A DNA stretch of 64,000 nt from Streptomyces sp. NRRL WC-3618 (GCF_001280005.1 NZ_LGDW01000144.1:1-64000); one strand, 5' to 3'; positions 24,070 through 32,519 are shown, counted from the stretch's first letter. A program made the numbers and translations. Notes: generated by a model from the sequence alone, not told the origin.

Positions 24070-25533
24070 TCAGTGAACTGACACCAGCCGCTCGTACACC
24101 GTCACCCGCCGGCCGCGGGTCTGTTCGTCGGCCACCGGGGTGAAGTACTTCTTCAGGACGGACATCTTCGTTCTGTCCCGGGCGGTCGTCGGTGGTTTCG
24201 CCACCTGGGGTGTGTCCGTCACCAGGAGGATTCGTTGCCGGGTGAGCATCGCGGCGCGTATCCGGCTCGGGGGCGCCTCCACGCCCTTCAGGGTTCCGGA
24301 CTCCTGCGGGCTGCGGGTCAGGGCGATGTCGCGCAGGCCGGCGAAGGCGCTGGGGGAGAGGGATTCGGTGTCCCGGCGGTCCGCCGGGACGAAGAGCACC
24401 GCGCTGCCGGTCTTCTTCAGCCGCCGTACTTCCGACGTGATCGCCACGACGTCGTCCACCCTGCTTTCCGGGGACCGCTTGGCCAGTGACTGGGGCAGCA
24501 GTGCCGCCGTCGCCACGGCGATCACCGTGGGGAGGATCCACATCGGCGCTCGCGGCAATCGGGGCGCGGCGGCCCGTGTCGCCGCGCCGACCACCGTACC
24601 GATGAGCAGCGCCAGGCCGAGCAGGCTGTAGAGGATGTACCGGTCCAGGAACAGCGGCCGGACCAGGGAGACGCCCAGGAGGCCGAGCTGCGGCACCGCG
24701 AGCAGCGGGAACGCGACGGCCGCCACCGACAGTCGGCCCGGCCGGGGGCGGTCCAGCAGGGCGCCGACGCCGCCGATCAGCAGCAGGATCGCCGGGCCGA
24801 TCACCATGTGCCAGGTCAACGGCGGTATCCATGCCACCTGTTGGGCCTGCTCTCGGCTGAAGAGGGCGAGGGGTAGCACCCCCGCTGTGGCGGCCGTGGA
24901 GGACGCGGCCCAGCGGATCCACACCCGGCGCCCGGCACGCGTCCGGACGAGGGTCGCCAGGTGCGCCAGAAGAACCATCAGCGAGAGCCAGTTGAGCAGT
25001 CCGCACATCAGGACGGTGCCGCCGTAGGCGACCCAGTACGCCCTCCGGTCCCGTCCGTGGAGGAGGTGTACGAGCAGCCAGGTGGAGATCCCGGCGCCGG
25101 CCGCGACCAGAGCGTACGGGCGCCCTTCCTGAAGGTGGAACTGCACGGCCGGGAGCAGCCCGAACGCCATCCCGGCCGCCAGGCCGACCCACTTGTCGGC
25201 CAGCCGGTGGCCGATGGCCGTCACGCAGGCCGCCGCCACCGCCATGGCCATCACCGAGGGCAGCCGGAGGGTGGTGGTGCCCGCCCCGAAACACTCGAAC
25301 AGGGCGTGCATCAGCAGGTAGTAGCCGCCGTGCACGACGTCCACGTTCCCCAGCAGATGCCAGATCTCGGCCGGGGAACGTTCGGCGGCCTGCCAGGTCG
25401 CGGCCTCGTCCCGCCACACGCTGTCCTGCCGCGACAGCCCCCACAGGCCGAGGCCGAGCGTCCACATCACCGGGATCAGCCAGATGGGACAACGACGGCT
25501 GTGCGGCAGGCCGGTTGAGGATGTCATGATCAT
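24070..25533 (-). CDS. GT39-like membrane glycosyltransferase (putative mannosyltransferase)
   Basis: A 487-residue protein with about 10 to 11 hydrophobic helices (first at 16-33). The first extracytoplasmic loop contains WRDEAATWQ (Asp42-Glu43), the acidic pair typical of GT-C enzymes such as GT39 that use lipid-linked sugars. A soluble C-terminal domain of about 130 residues follows the last helix, as in several actinobacterial family members. It likely glycosylates a lipid, polysaccharide or protein on the outer face of the membrane. It lies 72 bases after the probable anti-sigma gene and may be in that operon. Ribosome site is weak; ATG 25527 is an alternative. Confidence 0.82.
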   Translation of the reverse strand: MIMTSSTGLPHSRRCPIWLIPVMWTLGLGLWGLSRQDSVWRDEAATWQAAERSPAEIWHLLGNVDVVHGGYYLLMHALFECFGAGTTTLRLPSVMAMAVAAACVTAIGHRLADKWVGLAAGMAFGLLPAVQFHLQEGRPYALVAAGAGISTWLLVHLLHGRDRRAYWVAYGGTVLMCGLLNWLSLMVLLAHLATLVRTRAGRRVWIRWAASSTAATAGVLPLALFSREQAQQVAWIPPLTWHMVIGPAILLLIGGVGALLDRPRPGRLSVAAVAFPLLAVPQLGLLGVSLVRPLFLDRYILYSLLGLALLIGTVVGAATRAAAPRLPRAPMWILPTVIAVATAALLPQSLAKRSPESRVDDVVAITSEVRRLKKTGSAVLFVPADRRDTESLSPSAFAGLRDIALTRSPQESGTLKGVEAPPSRIRAAMLTRQRILLVTDTPQVAKPPTTARDRTKMSVLKKYFTPVADEQTRGRRVTVYERLVSVH

Positions 25534-25605
25534 GAAAATACGCAGACGCGGCTCGCACGCGCGAACGAATAACTCGGCGCAACCGCATCACCGCGACCGA
25601 CCAGC

Positions 25606-26265
25606 TCAGAACGCCTCGCGGAACAGGGCCCTCGCCTCGTCCGTGGCCTCCGTGGTGCCCCCGCACATCGGGACGGCGCCGTTGTCGGCGGTCACCAGGT
25701 AGTGGGCGCCGATCTCGAAGTCCGGCGCCTCCGAGTAGGCCTCGTCGCTGGTGAGGCTGACCTCGGCGGGGCGGTCGGCGGGGTCGGTGGTGGCGCGGTA
25801 CCAGTGGTCGACCTTGAGATCCACCCGGTCGGCCTGCTTGGCGGTCACCGTGGCCTCGAAGGCGAGTTGGTGGCGGCGCAGGAGGTCGGGGGTGGGTGCC
25901 ACGCACTTCGCCGCCGCCGCACCGCTGTCCGGGAGAGCCAGGGTCAGGGGTCCCGTGTGGGGGTGGGGGTGAGGAGCGGCCGTGGCTGCGGGAGGGGCGG
26001 CCTTCTCCGCCGTACCGTCTCCGCCCCGCGTGACGCCCCAGGTGATGGCGCCGCCCGCTGCCAGCAGCAGCAATGCGGTGAACGCCAGTGCCGGTACGAA
26101 GCGGGGGCGCGGCGCCGTGTCCTTGGCGGCGGTCGTCGGTGCTGTGGCTGTCGTCGGTGTGTTCATCGTGGCCTCCATGAGACGGGGGACGTCAGGTCGC
26201 GGAGCCTGAGAGGTCAGTGCCGGGTCCGTGGCCTTGAGACGGGCCAGCAACTCGTCGTCGTTCAC
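25606..26265 (-). CDS. Membrane protein coupled to ECF sigma factor, probable anti-sigma
   Basis: A 219-residue protein with a short cytoplasmic part (1-54) that begins NDDELLARLKATDPA and includes PDVPRLMEATM. One TM helix is at 58-77 and an extracytoplasmic domain follows with two Cys residues and a His/Pro-rich stretch. Its GTG overlaps the sigma-factor TGA (GTGA), so it is translated with it. A small cytoplasmic N-terminus, single TM and coupling to an ECF gene are the layout of anti-sigma factors, although no HCC zinc motif is seen. The external domain would sense the signal. Not assignable to a named family. Confidence 0.65.
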   Translation of the reverse strand: MNDDELLARLKATDPALTSQAPRPDVPRLMEATMNTPTTATAPTTAAKDTAPRPRFVPALAFTALLLLAAGGAITWGVTRGGDGTAEKAAPPAATAAPHPHPHTGPLTLALPDSGAAAAKCVAPTPDLLRRHQLAFEATVTAKQADRVDLKVDHWYRATTDPADRPAEVSLTSDEAYSEAPDFEIGAHYLVTADNGAVPMCGGTTEATDEARALFREAF

Positions 26266-26867
26266 CGACTGCTCCCTCCGTTTCCGATACCGGTTCCTTG
26301 TCCTTCGTCCGTCTCATGTCCGGGGCGCGCCCCGGTCTTTCGCTCCAGTCGCGCCGCCAGCTTCTTCTTCGCCCGGTGCAGCCGGATGCTCACGGCGTTC
26401 GCGCTCAGGCCGGTCACCTCGGCGATCCGGCTCGGGGTGAGTTCCTCGTACGCCCACAGCTGGACGATCTCCCGGTCCAGCGCGCGGAGTTGGGCGAGCG
26501 CCGCGTGCAGGGCGGTGTGATCGGCGTCCCCCGTCTCCGGCGCCGCGCCCGCCGCCGTCCACGTCAGGCGTTCCAGCAGGGAGCGTCTGCGCCGGTCCGC
26601 GCGGCGGGCGTTGGCGAGGCAGCCCCGGGCCACGCCGTAGCACCAGGGCAGCACGGCGTCGGGGTCGGGCTCGGGGATGCGCTCCGGGTCCAGCCCGGGT
26701 ACGTCCCCGATGCGGCGCCACAGCACCAGCAGCGTCTCCGAGAGGATGTCGTCGACCTGGTCGGGGTCCGCGCGCCGCAGCAGATAGCGGTGCAGGGGCA
26801 CCGTCACGACGCGCGCCAGCGCCTCGAAGCGGGCCCGCTGATCCCGGGCGGCCCTCTTTTCCGTCAT
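26262..26867 (-). CDS. ECF-type RNA polymerase sigma factor
   Basis: A 201-residue sigma-70 family protein. Region 2 includes RYLLRRADPDQVDDILSETL with VLWRR at about 25-52. Region 4 includes LRALDREIVQLWAYEELTPS and the helix-turn-helix IAEVTGLSANAVSIRLHRAKKKL near 140-178. The linker between them has the WCYGVARGCLANARRADRRRR motif typical of ECF region 2.4-like. The ATG at 26867 is preferred; GTG at 26876 is possible. It is followed in overlap by a membrane protein likely to be its anti-sigma factor and preceded at 55 bases by an XRE-TPR regulator, so all may be one operon. Confidence 0.9.
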   Translation of the reverse strand: MTEKRAARDQRARFEALARVVTVPLHRYLLRRADPDQVDDILSETLLVLWRRIGDVPGLDPERIPEPDPDAVLPWCYGVARGCLANARRADRRRRSLLERLTWTAAGAAPETGDADHTALHAALAQLRALDREIVQLWAYEELTPSRIAEVTGLSANAVSIRLHRAKKKLAARLERKTGARPGHETDEGQGTGIGNGGSSR

Positions 26868-26922
26868 GGATTCCACGACCTGCCTTGTCCGGCACCGGGG
26901 GAATCCTTTCACCGACGCCCAG

Positions 26923-28266
26923 TCAGAGAGGCGGCTGTGCGGGCGCCGGGCCGAGCGTCGTGGTTCCGGGGGCCGTACGATGCCCCAGCCCCGTCCGGTA
27001 GGCGTCGAGCGCGGCCTCCACCCGGCCCGTCCGGCGCAGCAGATCGCCGAGCAGCCGGCACAGGTCGGCGAGGTCACCGGCGGCGCCCGCGCGCTCCAGG
27101 ACGCTGAGGGCGCGTACGTAGTGCTCCTCGGCCTTGTCCGTGTCGCGGGCGTCCTCCGCGATGATGCCGAGCAGTCGGTGGGCGGCGGCCGAGTGCACCG
27201 CGCCGCGTTCCGACGACAGGTCCCCGAGTACGTCGTGCAGCAGCGCCGCCGCCTCGTCGGACTTGCCGCGTCGGTGCAGTACGTCGGCCAGCTCGACCGT
27301 GACCTGACTGCTGTAGAGCGCGGCGCGCTTGGCGGACAGCATGGCCTGCGCCTGACGCAACTCGGCTTCCGCGAGGGCGAGTTCGTTCTGCTGGGCGTGG
27401 AGGTACCCGCGCATCCAGTGGCAGTTGGCCAGCTCGGTACGGATCTGCAGCTGCCGGTACAGCTCGGCGGCCTTCGCCAGCGAGGCGTCGGCCTCCGCGT
27501 ACCGTCCCTCGGCGAGCATCGTCCGGGCCACCTGGCGGTGCATCCGGGCGACCAGCGCGGGATCCCGTACCTGCGGGGCGAGCGCGAGGGCGAGTTCGGC
27601 CGCCTGGGCCGCCCGCGCGTGGGCGCCCATGTCCATGTAGGGGGCGATGGAACTGGCGTAGAGGGGGAGGAGAGCGTCGGGATCGTGCAGCCCGCTGCGG
27701 TTGAGCTCGTCGATCGTGGACTCGAGAAGGTATACGGAGTAACGGAGTTCACCGGCGAGATAGTGCGCGACGGCCCGTCCGCGCAGGGCGGGCACCCGAC
27801 CGGTCAGCGGCTCGTCGGCGAGACACCGTTCGGCGAGTTCGAAGTACTCCTGGGCGGCCGCGAGATCCCCGGTCTCCACCCCGCACTCCCCGAGCCCGAG
27901 CAGCGCGGTCGCCTCTTCCGCGACCAGCCCGAGCCGCGCGGCCTCCTCCCTCAACTCGCCGTACTGCTTGGCCGCCGCCTCGGTCTCGCCGGTGGCGAGG
28001 GTGCGCTGGGCGTCGGTGAGACGCAGCCGGAGGCCGGTGGCGAGGTGGGCGGGCCGCCCGGTCACCAACTCCTCGTATGCCACCCCGAGTTGATCGGCGA
28101 TGTGCCGCAGCGCCTCGTCGGAGGCGCGCACGCGCCCCGCCTCCAGGGTGGAGACGTACGCGGGGGTGTAGGCGGGCTCCGCCAACTGCCGCTGGGTCAG
28201 CCCCTGCTCGATTCGCAGCCGTTGCACCCTGCGCCCGATGACTTCCGGGTCGTCGCGCTCCACCAT
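26923..28266 (-). CDS. XRE-family regulator with TPR domain
   Basis: A 447-residue protein. Residues 10-62 form an XRE helix-turn-helix (IGRRVQRLRIEQGLTQRQLA). The rest, about 80-430, is a solenoid of tetratricopeptide repeats, with units such as LGECGVETGDLAAAQEYF, AKAAELYRQLQ and ALSVLERAGAAGDLADL. This layout is that of RRNPP-like and other peptide-sensing regulators. The ATG at 28266 follows AGGGGAG. A 50-residue secreted-peptide gene is divergent 108 bases away, and the gap has three TTAAGC half sites. The gene heads the ECF sigma operon. Peptide sensing is a hypothesis; control by a protein partner is also possible. Confidence 0.87.
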   Translation of the reverse strand: MVERDDPEVIGRRVQRLRIEQGLTQRQLAEPAYTPAYVSTLEAGRVRASDEALRHIADQLGVAYEELVTGRPAHLATGLRLRLTDAQRTLATGETEAAAKQYGELREEAARLGLVAEEATALLGLGECGVETGDLAAAQEYFELAERCLADEPLTGRVPALRGRAVAHYLAGELRYSVYLLESTIDELNRSGLHDPDALLPLYASSIAPYMDMGAHARAAQAAELALALAPQVRDPALVARMHRQVARTMLAEGRYAEADASLAKAAELYRQLQIRTELANCHWMRGYLHAQQNELALAEAELRQAQAMLSAKRAALYSSQVTVELADVLHRRGKSDEAAALLHDVLGDLSSERGAVHSAAAHRLLGIIAEDARDTDKAEEHYVRALSVLERAGAAGDLADLCRLLGDLLRRTGRVEAALDAYRTGLGHRTAPGTTTLGPAPAQPPL

Positions 28267-28315
28267 CGCCCAACTCCCCTGCGCCTACTTGCCGTTGAGG
28301 CCCGTCTACCCCTAC

Positions 28316-28342
28316 GTTAAGCCACGAGTTAAGCGTGCTTAA
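28316..28342. promoter_or_regulatory. TTAAGC half-site cluster, probable operator
   Basis: GTTAAGC occurs at 28316-28322 and 28328-28334 in the same orientation, 12 bases apart; the second pairs with GCTTAA at 28337-28342, giving the palindrome TTAAGC-GT-GCTTAA. The AT-rich sites stand out in a GC-rich genome and sit between the divergent XRE-TPR and small-peptide genes. Confidence 0.6.
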
Positions 28343-28374
28343 TACGTCGCTGTCGCTGTTGTTGCGAGGTTGCC

Positions 28375-28527
28375 GTGCTCTCACACTTCAGAGCGGTCTG
28401 CGCGGCGGTCATCGCCGCCGCCACCCTCATCATCGCGGCGAACACGGGCCCGGCGCGGGCGGCGGAGCCGCACCGGGCCGGGCCCGTGCACGAAGCGGGG
28501 TGGGCGACCCTGGGCCGACCGGGGTAG
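28375..28527 (+). CDS. Small secreted peptide, candidate signal for the XRE-TPR regulator
   Basis: A 50-residue reading frame starting GTG at 28375 with GAGG five to six bases before it. Residues 1-29 look like a signal peptide: basic start (HFRAV), hydrophobic core (CAAVIAAATLIIAAN) and the signal-peptidase site PARA-AE. The predicted mature product is 21 residues, starting AEPHRAGPVHEAG. No known family. It is divergent from the XRE-TPR gene. Such pairs occur in peptide quorum-sensing systems, but direct support is lacking and the frame could still be chance in high-GC DNA. Confidence 0.5.
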   Translation: MLSHFRAVCAAVIAAATLIIAANTGPARAAEPHRAGPVHEAGWATLGRPG

Positions 28528-28570
28528 GGAAGCGTCCGTTCCATCCAGCTCATCAGGACGGCTCCGGCAC

Positions 28571-29236
28571 TCAGAACTCAGCCGTGTCCAGCTCGAATCC
28601 CAGGGGCGCGGGCAACGGCACGCTCAGGCCCAGTTTGTGCTTCAGGCTCTTGGCGTAGTCGTCGCCCGACGGCTCGGAGTACACCAGCACCTCGCCCTCC
28701 TCCCGGTCGATCAGCAGGTAGACGGGGATGTCAGCGCGGGCGTAGCCGAGGATCTTCTTGTCACGGTCGCGCGCGGCGGTCGAGGTCGAGGTGACCTCGG
28801 CGACCAGAAGCACGGAGGCCGTGTCGTGCCACTCCTCCTCGTCGTCGAAGCTGCCCTTGGGGGCGACGACCAGGTCGGGGATGACATGGCCGGTGTCGGA
28901 TGCCCCGGGAACGTTCAGGCCGATACCCGTGTAATTGCGCAAGGTACGGTCGGTACGGCGCACGGTCACTTGATCCGCGACTTCGGACACGATTTCCTCG
29001 TGCTCCCCATTCGCCGGTGGCACCACGTAGATCTCCCCTTCGACCAGCTCTACACGCCAGCCCTCAGGGGCAGCCGCACTGAACAGCTCGAAGGCCTGCT
29101 CGACGCTTGCGCCGCCCAGGTACTCCCGCATACGCCTCCCGTAGCGCTCGCCATCGGGATCGTCAGGATCGTCGTACGGACCGTGAATGGCCTCGCCCTG
29201 GTAACCCGGCATGATGATCGGCTCCGCCGTCGCCAT
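28571..29236 (-). CDS. Uma2-family (DUF820) putative nuclease
   Basis: A 221-residue PD-(D/E)XK-type protein. It carries WRVELVEGEIYVVPP (60-74), VIPDLVVAP with Asp121, and VLLVAEVTSTSTAARDRDKK with Glu147 and Lys160, then GYARADIPVYLLID; these are the Uma2 hallmarks. Family members are widespread in Streptomyces and cyanobacteria; true DNA cleavage has rarely been shown. The ATG at 29236 follows AAGGAGG. It stands alone, convergent with nothing, just after the tiny-peptide gene. Confidence 0.87.
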   Translation of the reverse strand: MATAEPIIMPGYQGEAIHGPYDDPDDPDGERYGRRMREYLGGASVEQAFELFSAAAPEGWRVELVEGEIYVVPPANGEHEEIVSEVADQVTVRRTDRTLRNYTGIGLNVPGASDTGHVIPDLVVAPKGSFDDEEEWHDTASVLLVAEVTSTSTAARDRDKKILGYARADIPVYLLIDREEGEVLVYSEPSGDDYAKSLKHKLGLSVPLPAPLGFELDTAEF

Positions 29237-29355
29237 GTCAGACCTCCTTCGCTCAGCGCGACAGTCCCAGGGTAGACCGGCGGCCCGAATACGGAATCCC
29301 GAACCATTCACTCGAACGAGCGTGCTGTTACGTTTCCGCGCCGGGCCACCCGCCG

Positions 29356-30855
29356 TCAGACCGCAGGCTCCCCGGACCCCACCAGCCGGCTCTTCCCGCC
29401 GCTCACGCCGAAGTAGATCGCCCCGGCGACCAGCACCCCGATGAACCAGGAGTACGGGCCGAGGGCCGCCCCGTAGCCCGCCGGGCCGTACGTCGGCAGG
29501 ATGCTCGAGAAGATCGCGCCCACTGCCGCCGCCGCGAAGGCGCGTATGTTCCAGCCGCCCTGGAAGCGGAACTCGCCGTCCTCCTTGTAGAGGTCGGGGA
29601 CGTTCAGCTGGGCCTTGCGCAGGAGGTAGTAGTCGACGACGACCACGCCGAAGATCGGGCCCATCGTCGAGCCGATGGCGTTGACGAAGCTCGGGGCGTT
29701 GTCCCAGGGGTGCAGGGGGTAGAGGAGGAGGGCGATCACGGCGGCGATCAGGCCGCCGCGCTTGAACGTGATGTGCTTCGGGGCCACGTTGGCGAAGTCG
29801 AAGGCCGGGCTGACGAAGTTGGCGACGACGTTGATGCCCAGGGTCGCGACCGCGAACGTCAGGGCTGCCAGCAGGACGAGGAACGCGCTGTCGAACTTCG
29901 CTGAGATCGCCGCCGGTTCGAGGATGACCTCGCCGTACACCTTGCTCGCGGAGGCCGTGGTCATCGCCGCGACCAGCGAGAACAGGATCAGGTTGACCGG
30001 CAGGCCCCAGACGTTGCCCTTCTTCAGGGTCTTCTCGTCCGGGGCGAAGCGGGCGAAGTCACCGAAGTTCAGGAACAGCGCGGCGAAGTACGTCACCCAG
30101 GTGGCCGCGATGGCCGCTATCGCGGCGAACGAACCCGGCGTCACGTCCAGGCCGGTCGCGTTCTTCGCCAGCGCCGCCAGGTCCTTGGCCGGCATGTCCA
30201 CGGAGAAGGACAGCGTGCCCGCCTTCACCGACAGGGCCACCGCCAGCACCAGCATCATCAGCCAGACCGCCGGTCCGGCGAAGTCCTGGAACCGGCGGAC
30301 CGTCTCCATTCCCTTGCTGATGATCAGCAGTTGGGCCGCCCAGACGGCGAGGTAGCAGATGACTTCCAGGCCGCTGTGGTCGAAGAGGTGGGTCGTCTCG
30401 TGCAGCTTCTTCGGGCCGTCGTAGCGGATCAGGAAGGCCACGATCGCGCCCGCCGCCGCGCTGGTCTGCGCGCCGTACCAGAACGTGGCGACCACGGCCC
30501 TGACCAGCGCCGGTACGTTCGCGCCGAAGGTACCGAAGGAGGCACGGGCGAGGACCGGGTAGGGGACGCCCGTGCGCACGCCGGCCTTGCCGATCAGCGT
30601 CATCAGGTAGTAGATGATCAGCGATCCGACGCCGATACCGATCAGGAACTTGAAGGTGTTCCCGGCGACCAGGAACAGGCTGGCGGCGAGGAAGTAGCCG
30701 TACAGGCTGTGTACGTCCGAGGTCCACACGTTGAAGATGCTGAACGCGCCCCACTTGCGCTCGGTGGCCGGGGCGAGGTCCTCGTTGTAGAGGCGGGGGG
30801 AGTAGCCCTCCGTGCCCGCGGCCTCCGTGACTCTGTCCGTGTCCGTGTCCGTCAT
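29356..30855 (-). CDS. NCS1-family nucleobase:cation symporter
   Basis: A 499-residue transporter with 12 predicted helices. The start YSPRLYNEDLAPATERKWGAFSIFNVWTSDVHSLYGY is diagnostic for the family: cytosine, allantoin, uracil or thiamine permeases of the NCS1 type. The helix 3 segment GVRTGVPYPVLARASFG and the middle NFGDFARFAPDE are also conserved. It takes up a nucleobase-like compound with Na+ or H+ across the membrane. ATG at 30855 follows AGGAAGAG. No purine or pyrimidine catabolic genes are near, so the substrate is open. Confidence 0.92.
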   Translation of the reverse strand: MTDTDTDRVTEAAGTEGYSPRLYNEDLAPATERKWGAFSIFNVWTSDVHSLYGYFLAASLFLVAGNTFKFLIGIGVGSLIIYYLMTLIGKAGVRTGVPYPVLARASFGTFGANVPALVRAVVATFWYGAQTSAAAGAIVAFLIRYDGPKKLHETTHLFDHSGLEVICYLAVWAAQLLIISKGMETVRRFQDFAGPAVWLMMLVLAVALSVKAGTLSFSVDMPAKDLAALAKNATGLDVTPGSFAAIAAIAATWVTYFAALFLNFGDFARFAPDEKTLKKGNVWGLPVNLILFSLVAAMTTASASKVYGEVILEPAAISAKFDSAFLVLLAALTFAVATLGINVVANFVSPAFDFANVAPKHITFKRGGLIAAVIALLLYPLHPWDNAPSFVNAIGSTMGPIFGVVVVDYYLLRKAQLNVPDLYKEDGEFRFQGGWNIRAFAAAAVGAIFSSILPTYGPAGYGAALGPYSWFIGVLVAGAIYFGVSGGKSRLVGSGEPAV

Positions 30856-31027
30856 CGCGTTCTCTTCCTGCGCGGGTCGCCATGGTGGCGCCGGATGGCC
30901 TAAAGAGAACGGCCAGGATGTTTCCCCCAAATGCCGCGCACGTAACCGGCTTGTCAATGGAACTTTTCTTCCACTGAGCGAAACGGGACCGTACCGTTCA
31001 CCCGCCTAAGTACAGCCGAAAGGGGTT

Positions 31028-31150
31028 ATGTCAGCAGAGGGGCGCGCAGGGCTGAGGTTCGCCGTCCGGGCGCGCGACAAAAACAGAGGCAAGAGCCGGG
31101 GAAAGAACAAAGGCAAGGAGTCGCGACTCCTTGCCTTCTTCAAGGTATAG
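31028..31150 (+). CDS. Possible 40-residue basic peptide, doubtful
   Basis: ATG at 31028 follows AAAGGGG at very short spacing and opens 40 codons: MSAEGRAGLRFAVRARDK, then a Lys/Arg/Gly-rich stretch ending LLAFFKV. The last part overlaps the 28-bp palindrome at 31110-31137. It may be a leader peptide in the region ahead of the RAE, or chance. No homologue recognised. Confidence 0.25.
   Translation: MSAEGRAGLRFAVRARDKNRGKSRGKNKGKESRLLAFFKV
31110..31137. terminator. Perfect 28-bp palindrome, probable hairpin/terminator
   Basis: AAGGCAAGGAGT, CGCG, ACTCCTTGCCTT form a 12-bp stem and a four-base loop, flanked by A-rich sequence on the left and T/C on the right. It lies upstream of the RAE. It may end any transcript from further left, insulating the rgt promoter, or be an operator. 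Confidence 0.6.
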
Positions 31151-31158
31151 CGCACCGG

Positions 31159-31177
31159 GGGGCTTGCGGCAAGGCCC
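31159..31177 (+). promoter_or_regulatory. Rifamycin-associated element (RAE)
   Basis: GGGGCTTGCGGCAAGGCCC is identical, as far as I can recall, to the 19-bp RAE consensus found ahead of rifamycin-inactivating genes (rph, arr, rgt, rox and helR) in actinomycetes. It confers rifamycin-responsive expression by an unknown mechanism. It ends 60 bases before the rgt start codon. The inverted repeat extends to 31156-31180 here. Confidence 0.9.
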
Positions 31178-31185
31178 CCGTTGTG

Positions 31186-31219
31186 CCGCAGAATCTCCGG
31201 CCTGAGCCGGAATCTGCGG
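31186..31219 (+). promoter_or_regulatory. Stem-loop in the rgt leader
   Basis: CCGCAGA pairs with TCTGCGG, and inside CCGGC pairs with GCCGG across a four-base loop. The hairpin lies between the RAE and the ribosome site (GGGGAG at 31224-31229). It could be an attenuator or a promoter-proximal element. Confidence 0.5.
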
Positions 31220-31237
31220 AAACGGGGAGCCTTCGAA

Positions 31238-32515
31238 GTGCGTGTTCTGCTGTCGACCTATGGGTCGCGCGGGGATGTCCAGCCCATGGCCGCTCTCGCG
31301 GTCGCGTTGCGGGAGTTGGGTGCCCAGGTGCGGGTGTGCGCGCCGTCGGACGAGGAGTTCGCGAAGCTGCTGGCCGAGGTCGGCGTGGAGTTCGCGCCGG
31401 CCGCCGAGCCGGTGCGCACGCTGGTCACCGGGACGGCTCCGCTGACGCCGGAGGGCCTGCCCCGGCGTGCCGCCGCGTTGACCGTCGCGCAGTACGAGGC
31501 GGTCGTGGCGGCGGCCGAGGGATGCGACGCGGTGGTGGCGACCGGACTCGTCCCGGCGGTGGCCGCGGCCCGGTCGGCGGCCGAGAAGCTGGGCGTCCCG
31601 TTCCTCTACGTGGCCTGTTTCCCGACCATGCTGCCGTCGCCCCACCACAGGCCGCACGCGCTGCCGGGCCGCCCGTTCCCGCCGGACGAGACCGACAACC
31701 GCGTGCTGTGGGACCTGACCCGCGAGAGCTTCGACATCCTGTACGGGCCGGGGATCAACGCCCACCGGACGTCGATCGGCCAGCCGGTCGTGGACGACGC
31801 CCTCCGCCACGTCTTCACCGACCGGCCGTTGCTGGCGGCCGACCCGGTTCTGGGACCGTGGCCGACGTCCCCTTCCGATCCTTCCGACGCGGCGGACCTG
31901 ACCGTCGTACAGACCGGGGCGTGGCTCCTGCCCGACGAACGGCCGCTGCCCGCCGACCTGTTGGCGTTCCTGGACGCCGGTGAACCGCCGGTGTACGTGG
32001 GCTTCGGCAGCATGCCCATGCGGGAGTCGGCGGACATCGCCCGGGTGGCCGTCGAGGCGGTGCGCGCGCAGGGCCGGCGCGTCCTCGTCGGACGGGGCTG
32101 GGCCGACCTCTCCCTGATCGACGACCAGGAGGACTGCCTCGCCGTCGGAGACGTCAACCACCAGGCACTGTTCCCCCGGGTCGCCGCCGTCGTGCATCAC
32201 GGCGGCGCGGGTACGACGACGACCGCCGCGCGGGCCGGGGCGCCCCAGGTGGTCGTACCGCAGATCGTGGACCAGCCCTACTGGGCCGCCCGGGTGGCCG
32301 AGTCGGGCATCGGCGCGGCGCACGACGGCCCGACGCCGACGTTCGCGTCCCTGTCCGCCGCGCTCGGGATCGCCCTGGCCCCCGGGACCCGCGAACGAGC
32401 CGCCTCCGTCGCCGCCACGATCCGCACCGACGGCGCGACGGTCGCCGCGAAGCTGCTGCTCGACACGGCCGGCCGAAAGACCGCTACCGACAGCCCCATC
32501 TCAGTTCGGAGCTGA
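31238..32515 (+). CDS. rgt: Rifamycin glycosyltransferase
   Basis: A 425-residue GT1-family enzyme with a GT-B fold. The N-terminal VLLSTYGSRGDVQP motif is at 3-16; the donor-binding lobe has VYVGFGSMP (252-260), HHGGAGTTTTAARAG (320-334) and PQIVDQPYWA (341-350). Such enzymes move glucose or a deoxysugar from NDP-sugar to a hydroxyl. The upstream RAE and the coupled helR gene indicate that the acceptor is a rifamycin ansa hydroxyl, which inactivates the drug. The GTG at 31238 follows CGGGGAG. The helR start lies four bases after its stop. By sequence alone it could be a macrolide-type transferase; context decides. Confidence 0.88.
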   Translation: MRVLLSTYGSRGDVQPMAALAVALRELGAQVRVCAPSDEEFAKLLAEVGVEFAPAAEPVRTLVTGTAPLTPEGLPRRAAALTVAQYEAVVAAAEGCDAVVATGLVPAVAAARSAAEKLGVPFLYVACFPTMLPSPHHRPHALPGRPFPPDETDNRVLWDLTRESFDILYGPGINAHRTSIGQPVVDDALRHVFTDRPLLAADPVLGPWPTSPSDPSDAADLTVVQTGAWLLPDERPLPADLLAFLDAGEPPVYVGFGSMPMRESADIARVAVEAVRAQGRRVLVGRGWADLSLIDDQEDCLAVGDVNHQALFPRVAAVVHHGGAGTTTTAARAGAPQVVVPQIVDQPYWAARVAESGIGAAHDGPTPTFASLSAALGIALAPGTRERAASVAATIRTDGATVAAKLLLDTAGRKTATDSPISVRS

Positions 32516-32519
32516 TGCA

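Noticed and set aside
31156..31180. GC-rich hairpin read as a terminator
   Set aside because: The core is an exact RAE and lies upstream of the operon it should control, so a regulatory element explains it better.
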